Positions 8,836 through 17,760 of a DNA stretch of 64,000 nucleotides are shown piece after piece. A program made the translations under genes and the position numbers. Each line of letters starts with the position of its first letter. The stretch's first letter is position 1. This stretch comes from Aldehydirespirator sp965221605 (GTDB lineage Bacteria > Actinomycetota > Acidimicrobiia > Acidimicrobiales > Aldehydirespiratoraceae), in assembly GCA_965221605.1 (NCBI GenBank), contig CBDCSK010000004.1, positions 62,001 through 126,000 on the forward strand. Reading direction: 5' to 3'. The notes below the pieces were generated by a model. The model did no database searches. It saw only the letters and a program-made list of their open reading frames with translations, and was not told where the DNA came from.

Positions 8836-9999
8836 ATGCAACTCGTACTGCACAACATCGGCCAGGTGCTGACCGGCGTACTCGACGCGCCGACGCTGGA
8901 CACCGACGCCATCGTCATCGACGGCGGTCGCATCGTCTCGCTCGATTCCTCGGGAGCCACCACCGCCGACACCGTTGTCGACTGCAAGGGCATGACGGTG
9001 GCCCCTGGGCTCGTCGACACTCATGTGCATCCCACCCTCGGCGACTACGCGCCGAAGCAGCAGTCGGCGGGATACCTCGAGCGCATGATGCACGGAGCGG
9101 TCACCCGGGCCATCTCCGCGGGCGAGGTACACGCCCCGGGCCGCTCCGGCGCCGAGTCGGCCTTGGGGATCGCCCTCGGAGCTTTCCACTCCTTCGAACG
9201 GCACCGGCCCTCGGGGATGAAGGTTCACGGTGGGGCGATGCTGCTGGAGAAGGACACCGAGACGTCCCACATCGACCGGGCCTTCGCCTCCGGCATGCGG
9301 ATCATCGGCGAGATAGGCGTGGGCTCGCTCAAGGACCCGGCGCGCGCGGGGGAGCTGTCGTTGTACGCCCGGGAACTGGGCATGACCGTGCACATGCACT
9401 GCGGCTGCACATCCGACCGGGGGCCGGGCGGCGACGAGCACCCGTACTTCTCGGCGGAGGACGTGATGGAGGCGCAACCGTCCATCGCGTCTCACGCCAA
9501 CACCTTCGCGTCGCTGTCCGACGCCGACATCGACATGCTGTGCGAGGACGGTGGCCCGCCGTTCGTGGAGGTCGTGCAGGCGGGCGGCACCCGTTCGATG
9601 CTGCGGGTGGTGGAGGGGCTGGCCGAGCGTGACCGGCTAGACCGGCTCCTGATCGGCACCGACACACCCACCGGCTACGGCGTGACGTCGTTGGGCATCC
9701 TCAAGACGATCGGCGACATCTGCTCGCTCGCGGGCGTGGCGCCCGAGACCGCCTGGGCCGTCGCCTCGGGACAGGGGGCGGCCGCCTTCGGCTCCGACGG
9801 CAACGTGATCAGGCAGGGGAGTGTCGCCGACCTCGTGGTGATGGATGCCTCTTTGGGGTCGGTCCACGACACTGCCCTCGACGCGATGGCCGCGGGGGAG
9901 TTCCCGGGAGTGGCGGTGGTGATCGCCGACGGTGCGGTGCGGGTGCGGGGCTCGCTGTGCACCCTGCGGGCCCGCCGGGTGGCCGGCATCGAGGGCTGA
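8836..9999 (+). CDS. Enamidase-like amidohydrolase
   Basis: A 387-residue amidohydrolase-superfamily protein. The metal site begins with LVDTHVHPT; later motifs are MKVHGGAMLLEK (probable carbamylated-Lys region), MTVHMHCGC, ASHANTF and LLIGTDTPTGYGVTSLGILK with a catalytic Asp. The C-terminal stretch VVMDASLGSVHDTALDAMAAG with GEFPGVAVVIADG is very close in pattern to enamidase of the nicotinate fermentation pathway, which opens a cyclic enamide (recognition from memory). The ATG at 8836 after CGAGGTG is preferred. Together with the LLM enzyme it suggests ring oxidation then hydrolysis of an N-heterocycle or lactam (inference). Confidence 0.78.
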   Translation: MQLVLHNIGQVLTGVLDAPTLDTDAIVIDGGRIVSLDSSGATTADTVVDCKGMTVAPGLVDTHVHPTLGDYAPKQQSAGYLERMMHGAVTRAISAGEVHAPGRSGAESALGIALGAFHSFERHRPSGMKVHGGAMLLEKDTETSHIDRAFASGMRIIGEIGVGSLKDPARAGELSLYARELGMTVHMHCGCTSDRGPGGDEHPYFSAEDVMEAQPSIASHANTFASLSDADIDMLCEDGGPPFVEVVQAGGTRSMLRVVEGLAERDRLDRLLIGTDTPTGYGVTSLGILKTIGDICSLAGVAPETAWAVASGQGAAAFGSDGNVIRQGSVADLVVMDASLGSVHDTALDAMAAGEFPGVAVVIADGAVRVRGSLCTLRARRVAGIEG

Positions 10000-10008
10000 C
10001 GGCGTCGG

Positions 10009-11226
10009 TCAGTCCCTGCGATCCCGGCCGACCACGCCGACGGAGACCAGGGCTTCGATCTCGTCGTCGCTGCGGCCCAGCGAGCGCAGGATCTCGTCGC
10101 TGTGCTCCCCGAGGCGGGGCGCCATGCCCCTCGGGGCCCAGGCCGTATGTGAGAAGTCGACGGGGGTGGCCACCATCGACGACGTGCTCGGCCCGTCGGG
10201 CACCTCCACTAGTCCTCCCGCCGCGGTGAACTGCGGGTCGGCCAGCAGGTCGTCGGGCGACTGGATGGGCGCCCAGAACAGTTCCGGCTCGGCGGCGAAG
10301 ATCTCGGCCCACTCGTCGAGGGACCTGGTGGCGAAGATCTCGTCCAGCTCGACGACCAGGCCGGCTGCGTTGTGGCGGCGGCCGCGGGGCGTGCCGTAGC
10401 GCTCGTCGGTGAGCCAGTCGGGCCGCCCTACCGCCCGGGTCAGCGGCGCCCAGTGACGGTCCGGCTCCAGGCCGACGAGCCAGAACCTCCGGCCGTCGCC
10501 CGCGGTGTAGTTGTTCATGGCCGGGTTGCCCATGTTGTCGCGGCGGCCGATGTTCAGCGTCAGACCCCACCCCAGCGTCACCGACAGGTCGAAGCTGATC
10601 GTGTAGGCGCCCTGCCGCAGCAGCGAGGTGCTCACCAGCTGGCCCTCGCCGGTGCGCTCCCTGGCCAGCAGGGCCGCGCAGACGCCTGCTGCGGTGGCCA
10701 GCCCGGTGCTGTGGTCCCCCATGCCGCCCCGCTGGAACGGCGGGTCGCCGCCCTCCGGGGTCAGCAGGTGGGCGATGCCCGAGCGGGCCCAGAACCCGGC
10801 CACGTCGAACGCGCCGCTGCCGGCCTCGGCGCCCTCCATCCCGTAGCCGGTGATGGCCGCGTACACGAGCCTGCGATGGCGGGCCGTCACCGACGAGTGG
10901 TCGAGGCCCAGACGGTCCAGCCCTCCGAGACGCACATTGGTGATGAACACGTCGGCCTGGGCGAGCAGCTCGTCGACGACGGCCTGCCCGTCGCCGGTGG
11001 TGAGGTCGAGCGCGATGCTGCGCTTGCCCCGGTTGTCCATGTCGAACACCGGGTTGGAGGGCATGTCCCCGCCGAGCATGTACTGGAACATGCGGCCGGG
11101 GTCGCCGCCGAGGGGTTCCACCTTCACCACGTCGGCGCCCCAGTCGGCCAGGATGCCGCCCGCGGCCGGCCCGGCCACCCACACGCCGAGCTCAACGACC
11201 CGGATCCCTTCCAGCGGCCCCACCAT
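10009..11226 (-). CDS. Type III CoA-transferase (CaiB/BaiF family)
   Basis: A 405-residue family III CoA-transferase. The N-terminus GIRVVELGVWVAGPAAGGIL and LADWGADVVKVEPLGGDPGR forms the CoA-binding Rossmann part. The expected catalytic Asp lies in GGMGDHSTG. Proteins of this family move CoA between carboxylic acids through an aspartyl-CoA thioester. It is transcribed convergently towards the enamidase gene, only 9 bases apart, and divergently from a second CoA-transferase; the two are only distantly alike, so each probably has its own substrate. Confidence 0.9.
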   Translation of the reverse strand: MVGPLEGIRVVELGVWVAGPAAGGILADWGADVVKVEPLGGDPGRMFQYMLGGDMPSNPVFDMDNRGKRSIALDLTTGDGQAVVDELLAQADVFITNVRLGGLDRLGLDHSSVTARHRRLVYAAITGYGMEGAEAGSGAFDVAGFWARSGIAHLLTPEGGDPPFQRGGMGDHSTGLATAAGVCAALLARERTGEGQLVSTSLLRQGAYTISFDLSVTLGWGLTLNIGRRDNMGNPAMNNYTAGDGRRFWLVGLEPDRHWAPLTRAVGRPDWLTDERYGTPRGRRHNAAGLVVELDEIFATRSLDEWAEIFAAEPELFWAPIQSPDDLLADPQFTAAGGLVEVPDGPSTSSMVATPVDFSHTAWAPRGMAPRLGEHSDEILRSLGRSDDEIEALVSVGVVGRDRRD

Positions 11227-11467
11227 CGGGGCTGAACGGTAGCCGCGAGGCTCGCCGGCTCGGCCGGGTGTTCCAAGAGGCCGAGCGGGTAGGTGCGAGA
11301 ATCCGGTCCATACGGGCGAGGCCGTGGCCCGAGCGGCCCGTGAGCGCAGCGAACAAGAGCGGGAATGACCACGCCGCAGCGCGAGCCGCTCTCGCCTACC
11401 CGCTCACGTTCCAGGTCTCAGCGTCGGGGTGGCGCAGGTGGAGGCCGGGGATCCCTAGAGTGCCGCA

Positions 11468-12646
11468 GTGATGGCTGACGTCGAGACCGCGCCTCGGGGA
11501 CCGTTGGACGGCGTCGTGGTAGCCGACTTCTCGCGGGTCCTGGCCGGTCCGCTGGCCGCGATGATGCTGGGCGACCTCGGCGCCGAGATCATCAAGATCG
11601 AGCGGCCCGGCACCGGCGACGACACCCGCTCGTGGGGCCCGCCCTTCGCCGAGGACGGCTCGGCCACCTACTACCTGTCGGTGAACCGTAACAAGCGAAG
11701 CGTCGCGTTGGACCTGGCCGACGAGCACCAGTGGGCCCAGGCCCGGGCCCTGGCGCTGTCGGCCGACGTGGTGGTCGAGAACTTCCGGGCCGGGACCATG
11801 GAGCGCTTCGGCCTCGACTACGAGTCGCTGCGGGCCGGCAACCCCGGACTGGTGTACTGCCGGGTGAGCGCCTTCGGGCCCGCGGGCGGCCGGGACCTGA
11901 CGGGCTACGACTTCATCGTGCAGGCGGCCAGCGGCTTCATGAGCATCACCGGAGAGGCCTCCGGGTCGCCGACCAAGACCGGCGTGGCCATCGTCGACGT
12001 CTTCACCGGCCTGTACGCCACCATCGGCATCCTGGCCGCCCTGGCCGAGCGCCACACCAGCGGCGAGGGTCAGTTCATTGAGGTGAACCTGCTGTCGTCG
12101 GCGTTGGGAGCGCTGATCAACCAGGCGTCAGCCTTCGTGAACGCCGGTTCCGTGCCCGGCCGCATGGGGAACCTCCATCCGAGCATCACGCCCTACCAGC
12201 CGTTCGCGACGGCCACCGCTCCGATCGCCATCGCGGCCACCAACGAGCGCCAGTTCGCCAACCTGTGCCAAGCGCTGGAAACGCCCCATCTCGCCGTCGA
12301 TGAGCGGTTCTCGTCCAACACTTCCCGCGTCGAGAACCGGGAGGCCTTGGCCGCGCAACTCGAGTCCGTCCTGCTGCGCCAGCCCTGCGAGCACTGGGTC
12401 GAGCGTCTGACCGCGCTCGGGATCCCCTGCAGTCCCGTCAACTCGATGGACTCTGCCTTCGCGCTGGCCGAGCAGCTGGGCCTCGATCCGGTGCGCTGGC
12501 TACCGGCCGGCGACGGCAAGCAGGTCCCCACCGTCGCCAATCCCATCGCCATGTCCAGGACGCCAGCGTCGCACCGGCTGCCGCCCCCCGATCTCGGTGC
12601 CGACACCGAAGACGTGCTCGGGGGGCTTGAGCCCGAGTCGGAGTAG
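11468..12646 (+). CDS. Type III CoA-transferase (CaiB/BaiF family)
   Basis: A 392-residue family III CoA-transferase with VVVADFSRVLAGPLAAMMLG and GDLGAEIIKIERPGTGDDTR at the N-terminus, the dinucleotide-like RNKRSVALDL stretch, and the catalytic Asp in VAIVDVFTGLYAT. A TAGAGT box at 11456-11461 lies six bases before the GTG at 11468, which fits a leaderless transcript and favours that start over the ATG at 11471. No ribosome-binding site is visible. The 240-base gap to the divergent CoA-transferase at 11226 shows no further gene. Confidence 0.9.
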   Translation: MMADVETAPRGPLDGVVVADFSRVLAGPLAAMMLGDLGAEIIKIERPGTGDDTRSWGPPFAEDGSATYYLSVNRNKRSVALDLADEHQWAQARALALSADVVVENFRAGTMERFGLDYESLRAGNPGLVYCRVSAFGPAGGRDLTGYDFIVQAASGFMSITGEASGSPTKTGVAIVDVFTGLYATIGILAALAERHTSGEGQFIEVNLLSSALGALINQASAFVNAGSVPGRMGNLHPSITPYQPFATATAPIAIAATNERQFANLCQALETPHLAVDERFSSNTSRVENREALAAQLESVLLRQPCEHWVERLTALGIPCSPVNSMDSAFALAEQLGLDPVRWLPAGDGKQVPTVANPIAMSRTPASHRLPPPDLGADTEDVLGGLEPESE

Positions 12647-12775
12647 CCCGCCCGCAACCGCCGCCGGCTTCGCTGGCTGATAGTGGGCCCGCTAGCGGTC
12701 CGTCTGTGTTGGCGCGCCGCGTCACTGGGCTGCACAGTCAACCTGGATCGAGCGCGCTAGCCGGAGGGAGCAGCC

Positions 12776-14056
12776 ATGACAGGAGAAGACACCGCGTTGC
12801 GGGACGCCGTCTTCGAGCTGATCGACGCAGACCGGGAGCTGCTGGCCGAGACATGCCTCGAGCTGGGCAACACCTACGCGCCATGCGGGCACGAGCAGCC
12901 TGTGGCCGACGCGGTCAGCGCCTGGTACGAGCGACACGGCATCGCGGCCCGCCAGCAGCAGATCCTGCCCGACCGCTCCAACGTCGTGGCCACCCTGGCC
13001 GGTTCGAGGCCCGGGGCCAAGAGCTTGATCTTCAACGCCCATCTCGACACCGAGATCAGCGGGCCCGACCACGCCAACCTCATGGAGTCGAGCGACCCCA
13101 ACCTGGTGGGCGCCTGGCGGGAGGGGGACTGCATCTTCGGCCACACCGTGCTCAACGACCGGGGCTGCATGTCGGTGTTCATGGTCATGGCCAAGGCCCT
13201 GCAAGGCGCAGGAGCCCAGCTGGGCGGCGACGTGATCCTGACCTCGGTGGTGGGTGAGACCGGTATGGCGCCCGTCGACGAGTACCAGGGCCTCAACTAT
13301 GAGGGCAAGGGTTTCGGCACCCGCCACCTCGTGGACCACGGCGTACGGGCCGACTATGCGCTGGTGGCCGAGACCACGGCCTGGTCTAAGTCCTGGATCG
13401 AGTGCGGGGCGGTGTACCTCAAGATCACCCTCCGGGGCCGCAACATGTACACGCCCCGCTTGATCCGCGAGCCGGACCTGCCTGACCATCCCAACGCCAT
13501 CGTCAAGGGCGCGGTGGTGGCCTCGGTCCTGGAGGCGTGGGGCATCGACTACGAGGAGCGCAACTCCTACATGTCGGAGTTGGGCGAGGTGCGGCCCAAG
13601 GCTCAGGTGGGGGCGATCCGGGGCGGGGTGCCCTACCGGCCCAACCGGTCGTCGCCGGTCTGCAAGCTCTACATGGACGTGCGCACCCTGCCCGGGGCTG
13701 ACCAGGACGCGGTGGTGGACGAGGTGCGGGCGGTGGCCCGCTCGGTGGACCCGGCCGCCGAGGTGGACTGCTACATGGCCAAGGCGGGCCGGGTCGGCAC
13801 CGGCATGGGGCCGCTGAGCGACGCAGTGGAGCAGGCCTACGGCCAGATCGTGGGCGGCGCGACGCCCCCTCCGCAGGTGGCCCACACGTCGATGTGGCGC
13901 GACACCAACATCTTCAACGCGGTCGGGATCCCGTCGCTGACCTTCGGCCCGCCCCGAGGCTCGGCCGCAGTGCAGGGCACCGGCAACTTCGAACTCGACG
14001 ACCTGGTCGCCGCGGCCAAGGTATACGCCGCAGTGGCCATGGACCTCTGCGCCTAG
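12776..14056 (+). CDS. M20-family metallohydrolase (ArgE/DapE/acylase type)
   Basis: A 426-residue member of the M20 family. The expected zinc ligands and catalytic residues appear as FNAHLDTEI (His, Asp), HTVLNDRGCM (bridging Asp), VVGETG (general base Glu region) and AHTSMWRDTN near the end. Such enzymes cut amide bonds of N-acyl or N-carbamoyl amino acids or short peptides. The ATG at 12776 follows GGAGGGAG at 12763-12770. It is downstream of a CoA-transferase on the same strand and could act on the ring-opened product of the enamidase-like enzyme (inference). Confidence 0.85.
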   Translation: MTGEDTALRDAVFELIDADRELLAETCLELGNTYAPCGHEQPVADAVSAWYERHGIAARQQQILPDRSNVVATLAGSRPGAKSLIFNAHLDTEISGPDHANLMESSDPNLVGAWREGDCIFGHTVLNDRGCMSVFMVMAKALQGAGAQLGGDVILTSVVGETGMAPVDEYQGLNYEGKGFGTRHLVDHGVRADYALVAETTAWSKSWIECGAVYLKITLRGRNMYTPRLIREPDLPDHPNAIVKGAVVASVLEAWGIDYEERNSYMSELGEVRPKAQVGAIRGGVPYRPNRSSPVCKLYMDVRTLPGADQDAVVDEVRAVARSVDPAAEVDCYMAKAGRVGTGMGPLSDAVEQAYGQIVGGATPPPQVAHTSMWRDTNIFNAVGIPSLTFGPPRGSAAVQGTGNFELDDLVAAAKVYAAVAMDLCA

Positions 14057-14167
14057 CCGGCCCCGGCCCCGTCGATCCGCAGATCGGGGGCAAGGCGGTG
14101 GCTCGGTGGGATCGGCGCCGGCCGGGCGCTAGCACTGGTCAAGGGCGAGCTATTACGCGAGGCTCCG

Positions 14168-14217
14168 CTATTATCATGTATTGTAATGTAATTTAAGGTT
14201 GAACTGCCGGAGAAGAG
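14168..14217 (+). promoter_or_regulatory. AT-rich control region of the VapBC operon
   Basis: A sharply AT-rich stretch in otherwise GC-rich DNA, with ATCATGTA at 14173-14180 followed by TGTAATGTAATTTAA. A ribosome-binding site GGAGAAGAG (14209-14217) follows, seven bases before the antitoxin ATG. A very similar stretch precedes the HicB-like gene at 29765. VapB-type antitoxins usually repress their own promoter, so an operator is expected here (inference). Confidence 0.5.
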
Positions 14218-14224
14218 TGATGCT

Positions 14225-14485
14225 ATGATATCAGTCATGAGGACCATCATCACGATGCCCGACCACCTGCACGCTCGGGCCAAGCAGCGCGCTGCCGAGC
14301 TCGGAATCAGCTTCGCGGAGCTCGCGCGCCGCCTCTTCGAGAGGGAGTTGAGTATGCCGGCCCCCCGGGGTGACATCGACTCCATCTGCGGGATGGTGAC
14401 CGGAACGCCGTTCGACATGGCCCGTGACGGCGAGCGGATCGTCGGCGAAGCCGCCGACGGCCTCCTCATCGATAGGCGGGACTAG
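14225..14485 (+). CDS. vapB: VapB-type antitoxin
   Basis: An 86-residue protein with an N-terminal ribbon-helix-helix-like stretch: RTIITMPDHLHARAKQRAA (DNA-binding strand and first helix) and GISFAELARRLFERELS (second helix). The C-terminal tail, with DGERIVGEAADGLLIDRRD, would bind and block the toxin. The start at 14225 is set by the ribosome-binding site at 14209-14217; an ATG at 14237 is too far from it. The toxin gene follows after three bases, the usual order and coupling of VapBC operons. Confidence 0.8.
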   Translation: MISVMRTIITMPDHLHARAKQRAAELGISFAELARRLFERELSMPAPRGDIDSICGMVTGTPFDMARDGERIVGEAADGLLIDRRD

Positions 14486-14488
14486 AGC

Positions 14489-14908
14489 GTGGACTACTCC
14501 TATGTGGATACATCGGCCTGGGTGGCGCTGGCCGATAACGCCGAAGCGTCGCACGACCGCGTCGCTGCGGCTCTGCGCGATCGTCCGGGCTGCCTGGTCA
14601 CCGGCGACCATGTGCTGCACGAGACGTGGATGGTCATGCGCTTCAGGCACGGCTTCGAGCCGGCCGAGCGGCTCGTCGACAGCATCCGTGGCGGGATAGC
14701 CAGAATCGAGGTTTCGGGCTTGGCCGATCTAGAGGTTGCCGGAGCTATCGGCGCGGCGTTTCCGGATCAGCGCTTTTCGCTCTCGGACCGCACCAGTTGG
14801 GCCGTCATGGAGCGGCTCGGGATCCACGACGCGGTCACATTGGACAACGACTTCCGTATCTACCGTTTCGGCCCCGACCGCCGCCGCTCCTTCACCGTGT
14901 CACCCTGA
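14489..14908 (+). CDS. vapC: VapC-type PIN-domain ribonuclease toxin
   Basis: A 139-residue PIN-domain protein with all acidic residues of the active site: Asp7 in YVDTSAW, Glu45 in LHETW, Asp100 in SLSDRTSWAVM and Asp120/Asp122 in TLDNDF. These proteins are Mg-dependent endoribonucleases that cut tRNA or rRNA when free of antitoxin. Start is the GTG at 14489, three bases after the antitoxin stop, implying translational coupling. It borders the DISARM core genes, making this the edge of a defence island. Confidence 0.88.
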   Translation: MDYSYVDTSAWVALADNAEASHDRVAAALRDRPGCLVTGDHVLHETWMVMRFRHGFEPAERLVDSIRGGIARIEVSGLADLEVAGAIGAAFPDQRFSLSDRTSWAVMERLGIHDAVTLDNDFRIYRFGPDRRRSFTVSP

Positions 14909-15194
14909 CCGTCCGACGCGGTTCGACACCGCGCCGGGGTCCTCTGGGGGGTGCTGCGGTCGCGTTCACAGGCGTCAGAGCAACCGTGGGATGTGACTCG
15001 CCCGCTCGTAGTTCACTGACGGGAACCTTCTTCACAACTGTTATGAAGATGAGAGAAACTGTGAAGAACTCAACTCTGCGGTTAAGGAGACCGAGACTTG
15101 CCGCCGAACTGCCCGCCGCTCCTTTCTCGGCTCACGCTGGAGTTCCCGGCATATGTGTTACGACACCACTGGGACTGCGCCGATGGACGGTCGC
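14909..15194. other. Convergent intergenic region between vapC and drmC
   Basis: 286 bases without a supported gene. It is less GC-rich around 15020-15090 and holds a perfect 9-base inverted repeat, TTCTTCACA (15028-15036) and TGTGAAGAA (15060-15068), separated by 23 bases. It may end transcription from both sides or be an operator left from an older arrangement; nothing decides this. Confidence 0.4.
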
Positions 15195-15983
15195 CTACAA
15201 GGGCAGAGGACTGAGAAGGCCGGTCTCGATCAGGGTCTGGAAGTGGGTGGTTGTCGTCTTGGCGAGGGCTGTATCTCGGATCAGGAGGCCCAGCTCGATG
15301 TTGCGGTCAAATGCTGCCTCGGTGAGGTTGGCCGATGTGATGAACACGGCCCCGTCGTCTACTACGAGTGCCTTGGCGTGGAGGACGCCCGCTGGGCCGT
15401 CGGTCTCGAGAGCGCGCGGATCGTAGTAGACGGCCGGCTTGGACTGGCCGGGCCAGTCGGTGCCCCAGAAGCGGTCGGCGAAGCGCCGTACGAGATGGTC
15501 AGATGCTGTTGTGTCTCCGCGGGAGCGTTGGATGTTGAGCATCAACACGACACGCAGCCCGGCTGTGGCGTCCATGCGCTCGGCCAGGTCAGCGAAGGCG
15601 CGGGGACCGTCGAAGTAGACGTAGGTGCTCATCCACACCGAATCCCGCGCGCCCCGCACTAGCTCTTCGTAGACCCGGCGAGTGTCGCGTGCGTGCAGCC
15701 CCGGCACCTCGGGACCGGACCAAACCAGGTCCGGCGCAGGCGTCCGCGTCTCGGCGAGCTCCAAAGCCCTCAGCCATGCCGCTACGGCCAACCCGGTGAC
15801 GCCGACGCTCGCGAGCGAGCTCAGGTCGTCGAGCACATCGTCTACCTCGCCTCGCTGTCCGAGCACAGACCACAGGGCTGTAGCCGAGGGAGCGTCCGGG
15901 AGCATCCCGGCCTCGATGGCGTCGACGAGACGTCGCCGCCGGTGAAGCGGCAGCGCTGCGAGACGCGCTCCTGGGAAGGTCAC
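15195..15983 (-). CDS. drmC: DISARM protein DrmC, phospholipase D-like
   Basis: A 262-residue protein of the phospholipase D superfamily with one HKD motif near the C-terminus: LHAKALVVDDGAVFITSANL (His about residue 202, then Lys, Asp, Ser and Asn), plus FDRNIELGLLI. The N-terminal half is helical (RRRLVDAIEAGMLPD). The start is the GTG at 15983, which overlaps the drmB stop as GTGA, giving translational coupling; the longer open frame to 16574 only runs inside drmB. In DISARM systems DrmC is the third core gene and is often an accessory part of defence. Confidence 0.88.
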   Translation of the reverse strand: MTFPGARLAALPLHRRRRLVDAIEAGMLPDAPSATALWSVLGQRGEVDDVLDDLSSLASVGVTGLAVAAWLRALELAETRTPAPDLVWSGPEVPGLHARDTRRVYEELVRGARDSVWMSTYVYFDGPRAFADLAERMDATAGLRVVLMLNIQRSRGDTTASDHLVRRFADRFWGTDWPGQSKPAVYYDPRALETDGPAGVLHAKALVVDDGAVFITSANLTEAAFDRNIELGLLIRDTALAKTTTTHFQTLIETGLLSPLPL

Positions 15984-17758
15984 GGCCGGGGGAAGAACGC
16001 GGCGCCGGGGAGGCCGAGAACGGGCACCACCAGCGCTCGGTCCAGGTAGTCGTTGCGCATCTCGCAGGAGGGCTCGGCGATCAGGGCGCAGCCGTGGCAC
16101 GCCGCGCCGTGCAGCCCGCGCTCGTCGTGGTCCTCGCTGGCGACATGCTGCGCGCAGATCGGGTCGTTCGAGCACAGCAGGCCCATCTCCAGCGCATGGG
16201 CGAGATGATCCTCGAAGTGTCGGGCCTGTGCCACCAGACCTCCTAGCGTGCCTTCGGCGTCGGGCGTTCCGGTGTACAGCATCAGCCCGTACTGCCCATC
16301 CTCCACATAGATGCGCTCGCGGATCGAACTGGCCGGATAGCCACAGCGCATGGCCATCGATTGGATCAACAGATGTGCCAACGTGTGCAGCAGCACATAC
16401 GGCCCGCCCACGAAGGCCCGCCGGCGGGGGCGACCCTTCTGCCAGGCGTCGTGCTGGCCCTGCAGGGCGCCGAGCCGCTCGCCCACCGCCGGGCGATCCA
16501 GCCATGCGGACACCGCCGCCGAGCGCAGTTGCACGAACAGGCCCTCGCCGCGGTTCTCGACCGCGGGAAACCACTGCGGCTCGACTGCGATGTCAGCCCG
16601 CTCCACATCGGTGTCGAATTCGCCGTGGATGTCTCGTACCGCAGCCTCAAAACGCGTGAAGCCGATGAGGGCCTGAACCTCGCGCAGCCGGTGGATCTGC
16701 ACGACCGCCTCGATGGCACTGCTCAGCTGCGACCCGTCGCGCTGCCAAGCGCTCGCGGGCAGGCGCCGGGCGTGGAAGTCGGGGTCGACGGGCACGTCGT
16801 CGCCGTAGCCGGCGGGCACAGCGAGCAGTGCTTCGAGCTCTGCCTCCTTGATTGAGCGCTGATGGGTTCCGCCTTGCTTGATCTGCTTGACCGTCCGCAT
16901 CACCTCGTCGTCGGAGAACGGGCTGAGAGTCTCCGTCACGAGCGGCTTCTTCTTAATAAAGGCAAGGTCGGCGGGACTGTCCACGATCTGCAGGTCGTCC
17001 CAGAGCCCCCGCACGGCCTGCTCGACGGCCGAGCCTCGATCGGGCAACGACAGGACGCTCACAACTTGGGAGAAGTAGGCGTTGGTAGCTGTGCGGATCA
17101 GCAGTCGGCTGGGCTGATCGCACTGTTCGTCGGTGTCAAGACCGAGCCAGGGGCGCTTGCCTCGGCAGGTTCCCAGCGCCCGCTGGCCGAACTCGGTGGC
17201 CTCATAGAGCCGTCTCGACTTCCGGCACTCGCATCGCACCACCAGGTCGGCCAGATCTCCGGTCGTGCCTCGTTCGTCGAGCCAGAGCTGGCGGACGCAG
17301 GTCTCGCTGCCGTGCACGAACCCGCTCCAGTCCAGGTCGTCTACATGGCCCCGCGGGCAGGCCCGCACGAACCGTGTGGGCACCACAGGCCTTTGCTCGA
17401 ATCGTCCTTTCTCCAGTGATCTGCGATGAACCAGTCGGCGTGAGCGCTGCTGTTCGTCCCCCTCGTCGGCCTCCTGCACCACGAACCACTCCGGGAAGCG
17501 CCACGCACCGATGCCTCGCCCAGGTAGCCACGGCTGCTCGGGCTGAGGCGGCGGCGCGTACAGGCGGGGTGCCGGAACCTCCGTGAGGTTCTGCAGGAGG
17601 CTGGAGAGACGTGGATCGACGATCTCGTCGAGTTGGCTAGGGCTGGGCCATGTCTCAAGCCCACCAACTATGGCGGCATCGTGGGGCAGATCGATAAGCG
17701 CGCCCGGCCCATAGGTGGTGATCACCTGGCTCTGGCGTAGCTGCCCGTGCGCGGCCAT
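15980..17758 (-). CDS. drmB: DISARM protein DrmB (DUF1998)
   Basis: A 592-residue protein. The N-terminus RQSQVITTYGPGALIDLP is typical of DrmB. The C-terminal DUF1998 part has LLHTLAHLLIQSMAMRCGY, YVEDGQYGLMLYTGTPDAEG and a probable zinc site CSNDPIC with HGAACHGCALIAEPSCEMRN. In DISARM, DrmB forms a complex with the DrmA helicase that recognises incoming phage DNA. The ATG at 17758 follows the drmA stop by two bases and the 3' end overlaps drmC, so drmA-drmB-drmC form one tight operon. Confidence 0.92.
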   Translation of the reverse strand: MAAHGQLRQSQVITTYGPGALIDLPHDAAIVGGLETWPSPSQLDEIVDPRLSSLLQNLTEVPAPRLYAPPPQPEQPWLPGRGIGAWRFPEWFVVQEADEGDEQQRSRRLVHRRSLEKGRFEQRPVVPTRFVRACPRGHVDDLDWSGFVHGSETCVRQLWLDERGTTGDLADLVVRCECRKSRRLYEATEFGQRALGTCRGKRPWLGLDTDEQCDQPSRLLIRTATNAYFSQVVSVLSLPDRGSAVEQAVRGLWDDLQIVDSPADLAFIKKKPLVTETLSPFSDDEVMRTVKQIKQGGTHQRSIKEAELEALLAVPAGYGDDVPVDPDFHARRLPASAWQRDGSQLSSAIEAVVQIHRLREVQALIGFTRFEAAVRDIHGEFDTDVERADIAVEPQWFPAVENRGEGLFVQLRSAAVSAWLDRPAVGERLGALQGQHDAWQKGRPRRRAFVGGPYVLLHTLAHLLIQSMAMRCGYPASSIRERIYVEDGQYGLMLYTGTPDAEGTLGGLVAQARHFEDHLAHALEMGLLCSNDPICAQHVASEDHDERGLHGAACHGCALIAEPSCEMRNDYLDRALVVPVLGLPGAAFFPRP

Positions 17759-17760
17759 GC

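Noticed and set aside
15984..16574. N-terminal extension of the drmC frame
   Set aside because: It lies wholly inside drmB in another frame; the GTG at 15983 gives the exact coupled start.
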